Source of the DNA: Sesamum alatum
Lineage: Eukaryota > Streptophyta > Magnoliopsida > Lamiales > Pedaliaceae
Assembly: GCA_034509735.1 (NCBI GenBank)
Contig: JACGWO010000010.1
Location: 10,491,193-10,555,192, forward strand
Reading direction: 5' to 3'
DNA: 64,000 nt
Within the stretch, counting starts at the first letter, position 1; every line of letters begins with the position of its first letter. Shown in pieces: positions 22,370 to 34,321 of this stretch. Below the pieces are notes generated by a model. That model was not told the DNA's origin, made no database searches, and saw only the letters and a program-made list of their open reading frames with translations. The position numbers were made by a program, and so were the translations under genes.

Positions 22370-22560
22370 GTTGTGGCTCAAGGGGCAAAAGAAGAATTTG
22401 TAATTTTGAGAGACGCGAGTTCAAATCCCATGAGAAATAAAAAATTTTAATCACTCATGTTTTTGCCACGTCACCATCACATCATCAATTTCTCACCTAA
22501 TTGAAAATTTCCGTGCACACGTGACAAATTTCAGCAAACCATACCGGAAAATTTATAGAC
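22370..22560 (+). repeat. tRNA-like dispersed repeat, copy 2
   Basis: It starts near GGTTGTGGCTCAAGGGGC (A-box-like) and has GAGTTCAAATCCC (B-box-like) about 50 bp later. A body follows with CACCATCACATCATCAATTT and ends near CCGGAAAATTTATAG. It matches copy 1 at 13245-13445 in reverse orientation. Confidence 0.6.
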
Positions 22561-22639
22561 TTACTTGATTGGCCACATGTTTTCTCATGTGTTCATGAAC
22601 ACCCAGGAATATGGGATTTATATCCCATTTTGGCTATGT

Positions 22640-22870
22640 TATTTTAATTTCAAAACGTTTCCGCTGCCTTGCTTCGTTCTCGGGACTATACCATTCTTTC
22701 ATTCATGAAATATACTATTTTATGTATTAATAGTTCCATGCATGAGATAAAGAGATAATGTGATAATAGGGTCACCTTGTCTTAGACCTCTTTTTGGTGT
22801 CCAACTTGTTGATTCTTGTCCAATTCTTATTTTGCATGAAACTGATGTTATGAGGGTATAAAATGATGTC
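22640..22870 (-). pseudogene. LINE reverse-transcriptase remnant
   Basis: On the minus strand, codons around 22850-22750 read SWTPKRGLRQGDPIITLSLY. This matches the conserved RGLRQGDPLSP block of plant non-LTR reverse transcriptases. Only about 40 residues are recognisable, and the downstream frame contains stops. It is a fragment of a 5'- and 3'-truncated LINE. Confidence 0.65.
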
Positions 22871-22884
22871 AATAAATTTGGTGG

Positions 22885-23270
22885 AGAGTGGACCGACCTG
22901 GGAATGCAGCGAGAGCGTGAAAAGTTTGAAAATTATAGCAGTAATTCAAATGAATCGAATCAAAGGGGTGTTCTCTTTGATAATTCTTGAGCGTTCGGTG
23001 TAATTATGACGCAGAATCATACAACATGCGTATAATAAGTAGCTATGAAATAATAAAAAAGGAACATATAAACTCAACCAGGTAACTTACCTTCCTGATT
23101 TGCGTTCTGTTCGGCTACACGTTGACTCCCTTTCTCCACCGGATCGTCCACCTAGTATCCAATTAGTAGGATACCTCTAATGATGATCCACACCACACCG
23201 TGAAAAATCAAGATATATTCTATTGCTATATAGAACTAGATCCGTGGAAGAAACTGAATCAACACTTAAG
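22885..23270 (-). repeat. Inverted 3' portion of the long copia LTR family
   Basis: On the minus strand this resembles the last 400 bp of the LTR at 56760-58969. Shared landmarks are the CACGCTTCCGCT-like end, ACACCCCTT, and GTGTGGTGTGGATCATC followed by TCTAGAG-like sequence. The match is diverged, and no target duplication was found. Confidence 0.55.
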
Positions 23271-23284
23271 ATGAACAATAGGTC

Positions 23285-23465
23285 GAGCTGGGCCAACCCA
23301 GCCCAGGACTGAGATAACCCAATAAACAAATGGGCTAGTTTGGAGCAAGCCCGTTTGGGAGAGGGCCGGTCCTGAGCCGGTCCAAACTACCAATACTTGG
23401 ACCGGCCCAGCCTAGTGGCCCAGGACCACTTGGTCCTGGTTCGGGCTTGGGTTGGGCCTACCGGG
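23285..23465. repeat. GC-rich foldback patch
   Basis: A GC-rich stretch with repeated GGGCC/GGCCC arms, for example GGGCCGGTCCTGAGCCGGTC against TTGGACCGGCCCAG, sits between oppositely oriented LTR pieces. It resembles the interior of small hAT-type MITEs, but I see no clear ends. Confidence 0.4.
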
Positions 23466-25190
23466 TCTGAAACGTTCGAAGTCGTGGACCTCGAGATAAC
23501 GCATCGAGCATCCTATTGAGACTTGCGCTTTGCATCATTTTTATTAGACGAATGTGTTTCATCGGCGGCAGAACTGGAACGTCTATACGATCTTATTAGG
23601 TTGGTCGACTGGGCGAATCGTCATATGGAAGCCTTGAAGGCTTGCGGTGACTGGAGTACGCAGGATCCGATAGTACGAAGTAGTCCTCGGACTTGAGAAA
23701 CCATGAAAGTCACATACACACAATGTCTGTATTTTGGATCTGGCTAGAGGTGATCATATCACAAACATGTTCATTATAAGTCTTGTCTAGTATAGTCAGA
23801 ATATGTACCGGGGACGGTGGGTTTCAAGAAGAGGATCTATCCCCTGTCAGTATGTGACAGCGGTACCTCCTATGAACTTGGAGACGCGTTCATGCTTTCT
23901 CAATTTGTAGCCATAGTGATTGGTGGAATAGGAGACGGTTTCCTATGTTGAAGCAATGAAGCAAATACGATCTGGAGTATTAAGCATAGATGTCTAGTCC
24001 AGGATGGGAAAAACGTCCAAATTCATGCCCTAGACTAAGGTCGGGAGACGGTAGACAAAAGGAACGTATCCGTGTGAAATCGAGAGCCTAAATATTCTCG
24101 CCAATATTCACCTAGTCACTAGTGCTATGGACCATTGCTAGACGGCCAGCCATGGTGACGGGTTGGGGGCGAACCTAACGAGTCACACACAAATCACAGA
24201 GGAGGTAAAGAAATCAACTTGGAGTTAATTTCAAAAGATAGTAAATAATTGAACTATTTATGGGATGATCCATTAGATGGATTGGCCGATATTGTATCGG
24301 GCCCACACTAATTAATAAATAGGATTTATTCTTGGGTGAACTACAATGACCTCTTCGGAGGATTGACATAATTACGGATATCCCCTCGTTGTTTCAAAAA
24401 TTACAAGTACCCCCTAAGGTTTGTAATATTTAACCAAGGGCCTGAAATGGTCCATTTTGCCTTTGATTTTTTTTCTAAATTATAGAAAAATCAGCCGAGG
24501 GAAATAACATTATTGCTCTTCTGTGTAAAAAACGTAACAAACCTCTCCCTGCCCATTTTTTGTGCAAAAAAATTTAGAAAATTTTGAAAAATAATTCAAT
24601 TTGCATAAGGGAATTTTGGTCATTTCATCCATAAAAATAGATGAAAATGGGTTATTTGTTAGACGATTATAAATCTAAGTGGGGTATTTGTAATTTTTTG
24701 AAACAACGAAGGGGTATGTGTAATTATGTCAAACGTCAGGGGATGTCATTTTAATTCACCCTTTATTAATTAAAGAGAGGTACATGCTTAGGTCTTTTAA
24801 TTGGACTAAAAGACTATTGGGCATAATTTATTTGGACAACGAATTAAATTGAATTTAATTCATACAATTATTGGGCTCATTATAATTGAATTAAGATGAG
24901 GCCCGGTTCATTAAATTATAGAGACAAGTTGACTTCCACTTTTGAAAAGGGAAGAGTTGGACTCTTCCCAATTAGAGCATAAAATCGGCCATGTGCCTAT
25001 TTTGGATAAATGAAATTTGTTCCTTTTTGGAAAGGAGCAAGTCAACCCCAATCAAGCTCTCTTCACTTGATATGATTTGATCATACCTTGTGAATGAGAT
25101 GCTTGATTGATGATTAACTGAAATATATCTAGACATGTCTACGATGTACCTAAACACATTCCATTAGTCCTATTAATTATGTATATATTG
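23466..25190 (+). repeat. Central part of the long copia LTR family, truncated at both ends
   Basis: It matches the LTR at 56760-58969 from its position 57013 (CTGAAACGTTC) to about 58380 (ATGTATATAT), with landmarks TTGGATCTGGC, GCCTAAATATTC and ACCTAAACACATTCCA. A foldback MITE (24334-24761) is inserted in it. The first 250 bp and last 590 bp of the LTR are absent. Confidence 0.75.
24334..24761. mobile_element. Mutator-type foldback MITE, 428 bp
   Basis: The ends are GGGTGAACTACAATGACCTC and the diverged inverse, with further internal pairing (GTTGTTTCAAAAATTACAAG against its complement). The flanks TTTATTCTT (24325-24333) and TTTATTAAT (24762-24770) are a 9-bp duplication with two mismatches. 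It interrupts the LTR fragment. Confidence 0.75.
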
Positions 25191-25420
25191 GGTTAACTGG
25201 ATAGGACCTTTAATTAAATCAATAGGATTGCTAAAATTCGGCATCCTGACCGTCTAGGCCTGGTGCCTTACACAGCCCAATGCCTAATAATGCAGCCCAA
25301 ATCTTGTCTTCTAAGATTGGTTGAGTTAGTTGATTTTGGGCCTCTATTGATAATTGAGGGAGTAGAATGCTAAATTCACTAAAAATAGTTGGATTACATG
25401 AATCATTTGAAATTTGTTTA

Positions 25421-25578
25421 AAGCCTCGTTTACTTTGAGGTATGAGATTAAGTCGTGATAAATTAATAATGGATAAAATATAGGATGAAATTAAATTGCA
25501 TCACTAATATTTTCATTTAAATCGTCTATTTATCATGATTAATCATCTGTTTACCTAAATGTAAGTAAACAAGAGCTT
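25421..25578. mobile_element. Small MITE candidate
   Basis: The inverted ends AAGCCTCGTTTACTT and AAGTAAACAAGAGCTT enclose about 130 bp of AT-rich DNA. No target duplication is apparent, so the class is uncertain. Confidence 0.4.
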
Positions 25579-25589
25579 GAGTTGGATAT

Positions 25590-26159
25590 CCAACCTAATC
25601 CTCACAAGTAAACTAGACTTAAATAGTTTTGAATCAGGATTAGGATTTTTGTAGTCTTGAATTCTCAAGCATTATTTTTTGTTTTTAAGACCTCTTATAA
25701 AATTATATTTTCTGCGGTAACTAGCAAAAATTCTGATAAAAAATTGTATTAAGGTCCTCATTCTAAATCAATTAAAATCTGGATCTTCGATGCCAGTGTA
25801 ATTCTTTACGTCTAAAAACTGCTATTATTTTCTTTCAAAGGGTGTGCTCCTTTATTAAACAATTATCTGCAGGGTTAGATAATATGGTTTAAGTTGATTT
25901 TATGTAGTATTTCATTCAAATGCTTTATTTGTCTGTCTAATATACCTAAGACATTTTTCTTTCATGTATATGATAACACGTTTATAATTATTTTTGAAAC
26001 CAAAGTCCATTAGGTATTGTGATTATCTAGCAATGCACTACTTTTTTTTTTTTTAATAACGAGCGAATGAACTATTAATTTGAAAATATAACATTTCTAA
26101 ATCTATCAGTACCAACACTAAAGCGACCAAAAGAAAAACACAAACATGATCCTATGAAC
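25590..26159. other. AT-rich flank of the gypsy element, no gene seen
   Basis: AT-rich DNA up to the target duplication of the gypsy element. There is a run of T at 26042-26054. No family is recognised. Confidence 0.4.
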
Positions 26160-26164
26160 TAAAC

Positions 26165-26893
26165 TGTTCACACAAAATTTCGTATCTGCAAAATAAATTA
26201 CTAGACAAGAAAAATATGGACAAATGATTTTATTGATTTAAAAAGAAAAGTGATACAATTTCTACAGTGAATGTAATCCCCTGATTCTTCTCTCTGAATT
26301 TCAATCCAAGGGCTGACGCTTGTTCTTGGACGTTGATATGTAATCTCCTCCAGATTTGCGGAGCAAACTACGTGGCACCTTAAAATTTGATATCAAGGCC
26401 TTGAAGGATTTGATGCCGAGGAAGACTTGGAACCTTCGCGGTCGTGAATTTTCATTGTGGCAGAGAGCTTTTGGATTTGGGTCCGTTTGGATTTCTTGTG
26501 TTGTGTGGAGTGACTTCTTGTTTTGTGTTGTATCCAATGCTCTATGTAATCTTCACTTGAGTGGTGGAGGCTCCTTATTTATAGGCATGAATAGGGCTAT
26601 GGTAGCTTGGGCTCATGTCTGTTGGGCTTCATCACCGTGGGCTTTGACATTGACTAGTCTTTTGATGGACTGCATTTCGAATATGTAGCTGACCCAATTT
26701 AGCCAATCCAAAATAATAATTTTATATTTTGAATCGACCATAAAAATACATAAGACCCAAATTTAATATGGGCTTATGATATTATTTTCTTTATGATAAG
26801 CCCAAAATTTGTTATGGACTTTTATTTTGGCCAATTATTAGCCGATTGATTTGGGCTCTAAATGATAATTTATTCCAAATTTTGATGTCAATA
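26165..26893 (-). repeat. 3' LTR of the gypsy-like element
   Basis: It is directly repeated at 37579-38311. It contains the minus-strand TATA box TATAAATA (26576-26583). The open frame across it (plus strand from 26356) is also present in the other LTR and is a by-product. The first base pair of the LTR start has mutated (TATTG where the other copy has TGTTG). Confidence 0.88.
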
Positions 26894-26996
26894 GATGTCC
26901 CCACTTCAAGGCTAGGTGAAAAACATGCCAAATATTGTAGGAGACGACTTGAAGTAGTTATTTTCTTTAGCAATAGTCTTAAAGACAACAAATTTA

Positions 26997-27736
26997 GGGG
27001 AAATAACATTTTTGGTCCCATAATTTAGACGCTTTTCATTTTTGGTACCATTCGTTACGGGATTAGCAGTTTTGGTCCCATAACTTACAAAAATTAGCAT
27101 TTTTAGTCCCCCCCCATTTTTCCGTTAACTTTTTAACGAAAGTTGAGTTTTTGCCGTTAAGTTTTTGAAATTGAAGGTAAAATTGGCGCCATTTGTGCTT
27201 GGGATGATTTTTGGCGGAAAAATAACTACTATTGAGAGCTAACATAAAAAAATCATGAAAATTAGGGAAATAAACTGTTATGAACACAGCTAATGAAATT
27301 GTCTTTTTGTCAACTGTGCTTGCATTGCATTACTTGAATTTTTTGTAGGTCATTACTTGTTTTAATATTTATAGAATTCATACAAAATAATAAATTGCAA
27401 CACAAATAAAATTAAAGAATTAAAGATTATTTTTTGTAAAAGATGATAGAAATCACCTTTATTTGCCCTATTTTCTTGATTTTATTATTTTAACTCTCAA
27501 TAGTTAGTTATTTTCCCGCCAAAAATCATCCCAAACACAAATGGCGCCAATTTTACCTTCAATTTCAAAAACTTAACGGCAAAAACTCAACCTCCGTTAA
27601 AAAATTAACGGAAAAACGGGGTGAGACTAAAAATGCTAATTTTTGTAAGTTACGGGACCAAAACTGCTAATCCCATAATAAATGGTACCAAAAGTGAAAA
27701 GGATTTAAGTTATGGGACCAAAAATGCTATTTTCCC
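26997..27736. mobile_element. Mutator-type foldback element, 740 bp, nested in the gypsy-like element
   Basis: Inverted arms of about 240 bp begin GGGGAAATAACATTTTTGG and end ...GCTATTTTCCC. They include TTTTGGTCCCATAACTTAC and AATTGGCGCCATTTGTG with their complements. The flanks are the perfect 9-bp duplication ACAAATTTA (26988-26996 and 27737-27745). The roughly 260-bp centre has no gene. Confidence 0.9.
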
Positions 27737-27745
27737 ACAAATTTA

Positions 27746-29648
27746 CTTTCTGGGTGGGCCCAATAACCAAAGTGTAAACAATTGAAGCTTCCAAGCTTTG
27801 GCAATGAAGTTCTTCCACTCAAATTGTCTGTTCCGCCTTCTTCAGCATTTGTATTTTTGTTTCTTTGCTTTCTCTTTTTTAAAACAAATTGGCATGGGCC
27901 CCGCCACCATGGAATGGTCTACACGGACCAAGCTCACCGCATCAAAACCTTGTTGGAACTTAGAATTGAAAAACAAGCTTGGAATGTTGTATCTGATTTC
28001 TTTTCCTTCGAAGACTTTATTTCTTCTTTGCAAGAATCTTCAAGGAAATGAAATTGCCTTGCCCAGTTGCAAAATTTTCCATAATATGGAAATTAATGAT
28101 TGATTTCCGATTTTTCTCAAATCTTCACCCTTCAAATTTTTTCTGTGAATATTGAACTTTCCAATTCACAATTAAGGAGAATGTTATAAAAGAAAGGTTT
28201 GACAACTACTTCCCTCAGAGTGGCACGAACAAAACATCCTTCTTTCTTTCTTTCTTTTTTCTTCTTTCATAGGATTTGTATTATGCTGAGGGTTGTCACC
28301 ATGTTGAATTTGTTGATGCTCCTTGTGCTTGACTACTTGAAAAAGAAATAAAGCACGTCAATCTTTGCTTGGCAGGCGAGATTCGGAGAAGATGTTTGAA
28401 GGCAATGAGTCGTATATTCGGAAACCAAGTTCGTCGTTAGTTCTTGCTGCAAAATAGTGCTGTAGCTATTTCTTTTGTTGCTCGGCTGGAGGATCAACCT
28501 CTATCTTTCTCTATTCTCTCTCTTTCTTTTTTTGTCTTCTTTTTTTTTTTAATCTAAATTTTACGACTCTTTATTATTATTTTTTTGTAGATCGACGCTG
28601 GAGATCATTGCGAACCATTTCCGTGCATCGTAATCCTTGTGAGAGATCAATGTCAAATTTAGAAACACCACTTTGTATGTTCATAAGCTGACCGACGTTG
28701 TTCATCCATCTATGGTTTAATCTTTGCGTAAGTCCAAGCGCATAGTGTTCCGAAGAGACGACTAGAGAAATGCTTGGCTACCGATCCAACGCTTCGTCCC
28801 AATCCAAGGTCTTGGTGGACAATTCTCATTTTAATAACGTTGAAGCCGACGTTGAGTTTTCACTTCTGAGTCGTCACCACATCATCGGCGGGGCTTATGG
28901 ATACAACCGTCCAAGTTCTGCAAGACTTTTCTTTCTTTTATTTTTTTTTCTTTGTGGAAGACACACTAGGCCAACATGCAAATACCCTTCACAAAGTCGA
29001 GACTCATGCCGCCATTCGTGCGTCTCTCTTGATATGCATCCGTAACAAGATCCTCACCATAGAGAAAGAGTGAGGCCATCGTCCAAGCATCCTTCACGAA
29101 GGTGAGATCCATGCCGTTGTTCATGTATTTCTCTTTTCACCTGCATCGCTACAAGGATATCCTTCAAGTTTTCCTCGAGCTACGGTGCCTTCTGCGAAAT
29201 CTTGCATTCCGCCATCAAAGCAGTTGTTAGACGACGTCAAATGTTCACGACTGTTTGTACACGAGGAATTCAACGACGAGGTCATCTTTTCTTCCAAGGA
29301 GTTGCTAGGCGATGACGCTTGTGAGCCCTCCGTGCCATGAAGTCGTGAGTGTTTACTTTTGGTGCGCCACCGACTTCTCAAGGATTTCAGACGGCATGCT
29401 CACCTCCGATTGGATCGACCCCCATTCAAGCGGCGCCTTCTTCACGCATTTCTTGAGCGAAAGCCGCTTTCCGATACTCGAATGACTTTGGCCTCTTCCA
29501 CTTGTTGACATTGATCATTGCCCCTAAGCCGTGAAGCATTTGATGAGAAGTCTTCCCCATTTGAACGAGATGACCTTGGCCAAGAAGTCGAAGAGAGCTT
29601 GTTCAATCTCGAAGGACATGGTCGCCAAGAGAGAGACTTCAATGCTTG
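27746..29648 (-). other. Non-coding 3' region of the gypsy-like element
   Basis: On the minus strand, this DNA between the gag remnant (split by the copia insertion) and the 3' LTR has many short open frames. None matches a retrotransposon domain that I can recognise. In TR-GAG elements this interval is normally non-coding. Confidence 0.5.
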
Positions 29649-29653
29649 AAGAC

Positions 29654-29811
29654 TGTTAGAATATTTAAATTTGTTCTTATCTTTTCCTATTTTACTTCAA
29701 GTAGGTCTCTTCTATAGGTGTAGTTATCCTTAAATTCCATCACTATAAATAGAGGTGGAATCATCATTAATCAATAATATAGATTCATCTCTTCTTTTAT
29801 CACTTCGTACA
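29654..29811 (+). repeat. 5' LTR of the copia element
   Basis: This is a 158-bp LTR with TATAAATA at 29744-29751. It matches the 3' LTR base for base except for one T and a 34-bp duplication there. Confidence 0.95.
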
Positions 29812-29826
29812 TGGTATAAGAGCAGG
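29812..29826 (+). other. Primer binding site (initiator tRNA-Met type)
   Basis: TGGTATAAGAGCAGG starts directly after the LTR. The usual plant copia site is TGGTATCAGAGC, so one base differs. A run of 24 A follows at 29882-29905 in the leader, with a GC-rich leader segment at 29930-30150. Confidence 0.85.
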
Positions 29827-30231
29827 TTCAGAAAAAGTGAGAAAGAAGTTGTATATATATATATATTTATATATATTTCTGAAAAAAAAAAAAAAAAAAA
29901 AAAAACAAGAGAGAAAAACCTAACCCTAGTTTTTTGCAACCCACCGCCACCCCCCTTCCGCCGCCGCAGGTCACTCGGCCGCCGCGGCCGTCGGCCCCTC
30001 ACCTTGCGTTCACACCCGTCGGTCGCCGCCGTCGCCGCTTTCTCTCGCGGCGCCGCGCCTTCTTCTTGCGCCGCCCCGCCCTTCCGCCACTTCTGCTCGC
30101 GACGCCCGCCTCCGGCGTTGCACCTTGCGCCGCGCCCGATCTGAGATGCTCACCTGAATCAGCTTTTCGTTGCTGACTGCTCTCCCTGCTGCTGCTGTCC
30201 TATCTATCTGTCTGTCTATCCCCTCTTGATC

Positions 30232-33200
30232 ATGGCTACCGTTGAACATAAAGGTGCTCTTGGCACCACTGTCAAGTTGAATGGCCAGAATTATATCCTC
30301 TGGTCCCAAGCCTTTCGGTTGTTTCTTGGGTCTCAAAATAAGCTTAATCATATTTTGGCTCCTCCACCAACCTCTACTGATGCTAATTTTTCGACTTGGC
30401 AACAAGCTGATTACTCGGTTATGACTTGGCTTCTGAATAGTATGGAGGAAACTGTCGGTTCCAATGTTATGTTTCTCACTTCTGCTCAAACAATGTGGGA
30501 TACTTTACATGACATGTATTCTCAGGAAAAAAACGTTTCTCGGGTATTTGAACTGTATGAGAGACTTTTTTCCCTCAAACAGGATGGCCGTACAGTAGCC
30601 GACTATTTTGCCTCCTTGAAGGGCACATCTGATGAAATTTTGCTATATCACCCCTTGAGTTGTGCTGCTCAGACTCGCAAGACTCAGTGGGAAGATTTTT
30701 TTGGTGGCGAAGTTCCTGTCCGGCCTCGACAACAATTTGAAATCGGTTCGTGATCACCTCCTAGCCAGTGACTCTGTGCCTACGTTATCCAATGCTCTGT
30801 CTCGTGTCCTCCGCGTGGCTACTATATCCTCTGACTCTTCATCTGGTCCAACCACCGAGTCCTCAGCCATGGCAGTTCGTGGTCGCGGTCGAAACTCCTC
30901 CCGAGGCCGTGGTGGTCGTGGTCGAGGCTCCAATGCTTCTACTAACTCCCGTTACTGCACCCATTGTGGTCGAACTAATCATGTTGTGGAAAAATGTTGG
31001 CTCAAATATGGCAAACCGGAGTGGGCCAATACAGTTAAAGGTGATGGTGAACCTACAACATCGGAACCTTCTGCTAATGAATCTGATTTGGTTACCCTTA
31101 GCCGTGAAGAATATGAACAGCTCCTCCATCGCCCTGTGGCTAATTCCACTGCCCCTGCCACAGCTTCCACTCCGGGTGCCTTTGCTGCAACTCCTGGTGA
31201 GTCTTGGATGCTAGATTCAGGTGCTACTACACACCTCACTGGTAATCGCTCTCTTTTTTACTCCCTCTCTCCTTCTCATACCTCTCCCTTCGTTCGCCTC
31301 GCTGATGGATCCTACTCTCCCATATATGGCTCTGGTACTGTTCATCCCACACACCAACTTACCCTTAATAATGTCTTGTATGCACCAAAGTTTCCTGTTA
31401 GTCTCCTCTCTATTAGTCAACTTACAAAAAGTCCACAACTGCTCGGTAACTTTTTTTCCTTCTTACTGTGTGTTCCAGGATCTGCAAACACAGAGGACGA
31501 TTGGTGGCGGTCATGAGCGTGGTGGTCTCTACTTTCTAGATCATACTACACCTGTAGATGCTCGTGCTCTTTCTGCCTCTGTCTCCCCTCTTCAGTGGCA
31601 TTGTCGTCTTGGTCATCCATCCTTACCTAATCTAAAGAAGGTTTTACCTATTCAGTCTACACGCTTGGATTGTGAGTCTTGTCAGTTGGGAAAGCACCAT
31701 CGTGCTAGCTTTCCACCTCGTCTTGACAACCGTAGTTCCTCTCCTTTTAGTTTAGTTCATTCTGATATTTGGGGTCCGTGTCGTATTGAGTCTATTGGTG
31801 GGTTTAGGTACTTTCTTACCTTTGTTGATGATTACTCAAGAATGACTTGGGTCTATTTACTCAAGGATAGGTCTCAAGTACCTAGTATAATCACTTCCTT
31901 TTATAATGAAATAAACACTCAGTTCTCTGTTAATATTCGTATTTTCCGTACTGATAATGCTCTTGAATATGTCCAAAAAGCAGTTTCTAACTTCTGTGAT
32001 TCTCATGGCATTTTACATCAATCTTCTTGCTCGTATACCTCTCAACAAAATGGTGTCGCCGAACGCAAACATCGCCACCTTCTCGATGTTGCTCGCACTA
32101 TTTTGGCTCATACGCATGTTCCAAAATCCTATTGGGGGGATGCTATTCTCACAGCTTGTTATCTCATTAACCGTATGCCTTCTAGTGTTCTCAGTGGGGA
32201 TATTCCGTATTCTTGTCTTTTCCCTGGTAAGCCTCTCTTTGGGTTAACTCCTCGAGTCTTTGGGTGTGTGTGCTTTGTTCATCTCCATTCTCCTAACCTC
32301 GATAAACTGTCACCTCGTTCTGTTAAATGTATATTTTTGGGGTATTCACGAGCACAAAAAGGGTATCGGTGTTATGATCCTATATCTCACCGGTCATTTA
32401 CCTCTGCCGATGTTACTTTCTTTGAGTCCACTGCTTATTACTCTAAGACCCCTTCCCCTTATGTTCCTCTTCCATCTCTTCCCTTACCGGTCCCGGCACT
32501 CTCACATCCTCCCCATACCGAACCACCTACACGACCTTTACAGGTGTATTGCAGGCGTACTCATTCTACGACTACCATGCCTGTTGATCCGCCAAGTCTT
32601 CCTCTTGCTGCAGCTCCTGGCACCCCGACCCCTATGTCTGCGGAGGATCTTCCCATTGCCCTTCGCAAAGGTAAAAGGTCTTGCACTGCTCATCCATTGG
32701 CTCATTCCCTTTCCTATAAATGTCTTAGTCCTGTTTATCGTGCTTTCTCTGTCTCTCTATCATCTGTTTCTATCCCTAATTCTTATTATGAGGCACTTTC
32801 GCATTCGGAGTGGAAGGCGGCGATGGATGAGGAGATGTCGGCTCTCCTTTCCCGGGGAACCTGGGAGCTTGTCCATCCACCTCCTAACGTCGACGTCGTC
32901 GCTTGTCGATGGGTGTTCGCCCTCAAGTTTCATGCTGACGGGTCCCTAGACCGATATAAAGCTCGCCTGGTTGCCAAGGGCTTTACTCAGACATATGGGG
33001 TAGATTATTTTGAAACATTCTCCCCTGTTGCTCGTCTTAACTCTATTAGAGTTTTGTTTTCCTTGGCAGTTAATCTCAGTTGGCCAATGCATCAGATGGA
33101 CATCAAAAATGCTTTCTTATATGGTGACTTGAAGGAAATTGTCTATATGGAGCAACCTCCAGGTTATGTTGCTCAGGGGGAGAAGCAACGAATGGTGTGC

Positions 33201-34314
33201 AGATTGAAGAAAGCGATCTACGGTCTTAAACAAAGTCCAAGGGCATGGTTTGATAAATTCAGTACTATTATTGGTGAGTTTGGATTTTCACGGTGCCAAG
33301 CAGATCATTCAGTCTTTGTTCGAATTAAGGAATCAGGTACGGTTATTCTAGCAGTCTATGTTGATGATATCTTAATCACCGGTAGTGATGTTTCCGGGAT
33401 AGAAGAAGCCAAGACATACCTAAGGAAGCACTTCGTCACTAAAGATTTGGGGAGGCCGAAGTATTTTTTGGGGATTGAAATTGCTCATAGCAAGCATGGG
33501 ATCTCTCTATCTCAGAGAAAATATGCCTGTGATCTCCTTCAGAAAGCAGGTTTACTCGGCACTAAACCGGTGGACACTCCTATGGAATTTAATCCTGATT
33601 TTTTGGAATGATGATAGTAACTATTTGGAGGACAAGGCAAAGTATAGAAGACTTGTTGGCAAGCTAATCTACTTAACCGTAACTAGACCTGATATCTCCT
33701 TTGCAGTTGGCCTAGTTAGTCAGTTTATGGATAAGCCACGATCAGTTCATTGGGAAGCTGTTCTAAGGATCTTGAAATATATAAAGGCATCCCCGGGAAA
33801 AGGATTATTCTTCCAACAGCATGGACACACAAAGATAGAAGCCTATTCTGATGCAGACTATGCAGGGTCGAAGGATGATAGAAAATCTACTTCTGGATAT
33901 TGCACCTATGTTGGTGGGAACCTTGTGACTTGGCGTAGCAAAAAACAAACTACAGTTGCTAGGTCAAGCGCAGAAGCTGAATATCGGGCTATGGCTCACA
34001 CCACTAGTGAAGTTTTGTGGTTAAAGAATCTTTTGAAAGAGTTAGGTTTTACGAACAATGATCCTGTACCTATGCACTGTGACAATCAAGCAGCTATTCA
34101 TATTGCCAGTAATCCTATTTTCCATGAGAGGACAAAGCATATTGAGGTTGATTGTCACTTCATTCGTCAGGCTGTCATGAGTCAGAAAATTTGCACTCCC
34201 TTTACTCCTTCTTCAGAGCAAAGAGCAGATGTTTTTACCAAGGCTTTAGGAACAAAACAATTTAATATTATGTGTAACAAGTTGGGCATGATTGATATAT
34301 TTGCTCCAGCTTGA
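30232..34314 (+). pseudogene. Copia gag-pol polyprotein, three frameshifts
   Basis: ATG at 30232 opens gag (MATVEHKGALGTTVKLNGQN), followed by a CCHC zinc knuckle (CTHCGRTNHVVEKC, 30956-30997). Protease has DSGA near 31214. Integrase (about 31590-32420) has the HHCC finger and the DDE residues in HSDIWGP, RTDNALEY and NGVAERKH. Reverse transcriptase has YVDD at 33357-33368. RNase H keeps YSDADYAG, SSAEAEYRAM and CDNQAA, and ends with a stop at 34312-34314. The family normally has one continuous frame of about 1,350-1,450 codons. Here the frame shifts at runs T7 (30696-30702), A5 (31426-31430) and T6 (33599-33604), each consistent with one extra base. All catalytic residues are kept. Confidence 0.92.
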
Positions 34315-34321
34315 GGGGGAG
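34313..34321 (+). other. Polypurine tract of the copia element
   Basis: GAGGGGGAG immediately precedes the 3' LTR and follows the gag-pol stop codon. It is the expected plus-strand primer. Confidence 0.85.

Noticed and set aside
26356..26688. Open frame repeated at 37770-38045 with similar protein
   Set aside because: The two frames lie inside the paired LTRs on the strand opposite to the element's gag. The similarity is LTR identity, not a gene pair.
31957..32949. Plus-strand frames inside copia pol (96 and 229 codons)
   Set aside because: They are shadows of integrase and reverse transcriptase in another frame.
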